Source: an uncultured Prevotellaceae bacterium (lineage in GTDB: Bacteria > Bacteroidota > Bacteroidia > Bacteroidales > Bacteroidaceae). From it: a stretch of DNA of 50,185 nt. Of the stretch, positions 50,145 to 50,185 are shown one piece after another (position 1 is the stretch's first letter; every line of letters begins with the position of its first letter). The notes beneath the pieces are model-generated. The model was given only the letters and a program-made list of their open reading frames with translations, searched no databases and had not been told where the DNA came from. The stretch covers positions 1 through 50,185 of the forward strand of contig CACWMK010000020.1 in the NCBI GenBank assembly GCA_902761905.1, in the 5' to 3' direction. The translations under genes and the position numbers were made by a program.

Positions 50145-50185
50145 ATGAGAAAAGGTCAACGTTTTGCACGCGCATTCAAGCGTGC
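50145..50185 (+). CDS. Possible start of a basic protein (partial)
   Basis: ATG 50145 opens MRKGQRFARAFKR and runs off the window. No promoter box is seen; 50018-50144 holds an AGTAAGT/ACTTACT inverted pair and nothing else I can name. Weak evidence. Confidence 0.2.
   Translation, partial: MRKGQRFARAFKR

Overview
The window looks like chromosomal DNA of a Bacteroidales bacterium, most likely Prevotella or a close relative. Many genes are preceded by the Bacteroidota-type promoter (TTG, 19-21 bases, TAnnTTTG). Secreted proteins carry short lipoprotein or Sec signals. The families present (TonB receptors, DUF4421, DUF3667, Tricorn-like S41 peptidase, BspA-like repeats fused to a caspase domain) are typical of that group. 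All identifications come from reading the sequence; no database search was run.

Layout. 1-2.5 kb: start of a minus-strand gene leaving the window, then an outer-membrane barrel and an S41 peptidase lipoprotein. 2.6-7.3 kb: an accessory patch with ten minus-strand ORFs (eleven leader-core units) for small peptides whose conserved leader ends in Gly-Gly. They are served by four copies of a near-identical promoter-leader and interspersed with a family of short hairpin repeats. A STAS-kinase fusion gene and a frameshifted small gene sit among them on the plus strand. No exporter, peptidase or modifying enzyme for the peptides lies in the window. 7.3-12.2 kb: ilvD-ilvB-ilvN-thioesterase operon. 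12.3-14.8 kb: secreted GH2 beta-galactosidase.

14.8-34.8 kb is a large cobalamin locus. A minus-strand arm (btuB, lipoprotein cbiK, second btuB, cbiH-cbiC, cbiP, cbiB) begins with a cobalamin riboswitch. A divergent plus arm holds cbiA, cbiE-cbiT, cbiG-cbiF and cbiJ-cbiD. Then come a minus-strand btuF-btuC pair and a plus-strand cobS-cobU-cobT operon. The set is nearly complete for the anaerobic pathway from cobalt insertion to nucleotide-loop assembly, but no cbiL and no ABC ATPase are here. Four of these genes carry in-frame repeat or palindrome insertions.

34.8-50.2 kb: a Tricorn-like protease, a cyclophilin, a four-gene envelope operon ending in a secreted LRR-caspase protein, a DUF3667 membrane protein, a BASS transporter with a D-Ala-D-Ala dipeptidase, DUF2023 with flavodoxin, a DUF4421 protein, a ZIP transporter and a methyltransferase. 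The flavodoxin operon and the methyltransferase share an almost identical dyad plus promoter in matching geometry, which suggests one regulon.
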